Part shown: in pieces, positions 63,502-64,000 of the stretch | Position numbering within the stretch: position 1 is the stretch's first letter | Layout: each line of letters opens with the position of its first letter | Origin: GAS188 sp963794475 | Lineage (GTDB): Bacteria; Pseudomonadota; Alphaproteobacteria; Rhizobiales; Beijerinckiaceae | Assembly: GCA_963794475.1 (NCBI GenBank) | Contig: CAWCDW010000002.1 | Location: forward strand, 124,001-188,000 | Length of the DNA stretch: 64,000 bases | Direction of reading: 5' to 3' | The notes under the pieces: generated by a model | Told to the model about the DNA's origin: nothing | Database searches by the model: none | The model's input: only the letters and a program-made list of their open reading frames with translations | Program-made: the position numbers and the translations under genes

Positions 63502-64000
63502 TCAAGCGATTTCTGCAAGATACCAGGCCATCCACGCAATCGCGTTCGGCTCGGCGGGCGAATAGGGGCCCGGCTCGTAGAAACGCGAGTTGACGCCCTT
63601 TTGCGCGTCTTCGGTGATGCGCTTGTCGGCCCGCGTCGTGACCCTCCATAGCCAGGTGAGCTTGTCGAGATCGTAATCGCGGCCCTCCCGCGCGTCGCCG
63701 CGGACGAGCCAGACGAGCTCCAAGGCGGAGCTCCTCGGCGCAAGCGGCATGAAGCGGTAAAGGACGCCGTGATCCGGATAGGCGATGAAGAAGCTCGACG
63801 GCGCAAAATGGGCGGAGGTGACGCCGCCATCATAATCGCTGAAGGCGCCCATGAGAGGGGCCACGGGCTCTCCGTTCGGCGCGCCCGTCTTGACCCCATC
63901 GTAGAGGGCATAGCGGAAGGTGAAGATCGAGGCCTCGCCTGTCGATGAAGCGACCCTGTGATCGATAGTTTGCACCTTCACGCCGAGCGCAACGCTGCGC
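63502..64000 (-). CDS. Ring-hydroxylating oxygenase alpha subunit, C-terminal part (partial)
   Basis: The frame is open to the right edge, so the N-terminal Rieske domain is outside the window. The visible 165 residues match the end of the catalytic domain of Rieske-type aromatic ring-hydroxylating oxygenases: YALYDGVKTGAPNGEPVAPL, DYDGGVTSAHFAPSSF, ELVWLVRGDAREGRDYDLDK and TRADKRITEDAQKGVNSRFY, ending YEPGPYSPAEPN. The mononuclear-iron ligands would lie upstream of what is seen. Substrate unknown; no ferredoxin or reductase gene is visible. Confidence 0.8.
   Translation of the reverse strand, partial: RSVALGVKVQTIDHRVASSTGEASIFTFRYALYDGVKTGAPNGEPVAPLMGAFSDYDGGVTSAHFAPSSFFIAYPDHGVLYRFMPLAPRSSALELVWLVRGDAREGRDYDLDKLTWLWRVTTRADKRITEDAQKGVNSRFYEPGPYSPAEPNAIAWMAWYLAEIA

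Overview
The window reads as chromosomal DNA of a high-GC alphaproteobacterium, most likely of the Rhizobiales (Hyphomicrobiales). Supporting signs are the tig-clpP-clpX-lon block, glnB-glnA, a class II DAHP synthase, an HWE-family histidine kinase, DUF2252 and TspO proteins, and dispersed palindromic intergenic repeats. I cannot name the genus. There is no rRNA, CRISPR array, intact integrase or transposase.

1-7 kb: a minus-strand operon of metallophosphoesterase, cupredoxin, ECF sigma factor and zinc-finger anti-sigma factor (cut by the window edge), with a candidate ECF promoter in front. Then aroG, a 72-aa unknown gene, a YedK/HMCES-type gene and dctA. 7.4-13.8 kb: a TetR regulator diverges from an RND efflux pair, followed by an unknown protein and a start-less PilZ gene. 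This block lies between tRNA-Val(TAC) and a decayed, same-orientation copy of that tRNA, the geometry of a tRNA-targeted insertion.

14-30 kb: the core proteostasis block (lon, clpX, clpP, tig), tRNA-Leu(TAG), a multicopper-oxidase-like protein that has lost its copper ligands, the NAD(P)HX repair enzyme, glnB-glnA (glnA frameshifted as read), DUF2252, MgtC-like, parE and TspO genes. 31.6-38.8 kb: a peptide-type ABC uptake operon (binding protein, two permeases, fused double ATPase) ending in a cytoplasmic CocE/X-Pro hydrolase; together they look like uptake and hydrolysis of an oligopeptide or amide/ester substrate. 39.3-44.9 kb: a tightly packed minus-strand aryl/acyl-CoA catabolic operon (SDR, MarR, enoyl-CoA hydratase, acyl-CoA dehydrogenase, aryl-CoA ligase, RidA).

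45.1-58.4 kb: beginning at tRNA-Lys(TTT), an accessory region rich in broken genes. It holds a PF03640 secreted-repeat protein, a Flp pilin, AT-rich surface-polysaccharide genes (O-antigen ligase-like and a frameshifted acyltransferase), a truncated adenylate cyclase, an alpha/beta hydrolase, a decayed DUF1254/DUF1214 gene, a winged-helix/TPR regulator, a TSUP transporter and a broken ornithine cyclodeaminase ending at a repeat-rich scar. 58.5-64 kb: HWE kinase, lipoprotein, L,D-transpeptidase, orphan AapJ-like binding protein, two small unknowns and the C-terminal part of a ring-hydroxylating oxygenase.

All coordinates, motif positions and alignments were read by eye; no database search was run. 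Several genes carry one-base frameshifts, mostly in or beside short homopolymers, and sequencing error must be excluded before calling glnA or the dppC-like gene broken.
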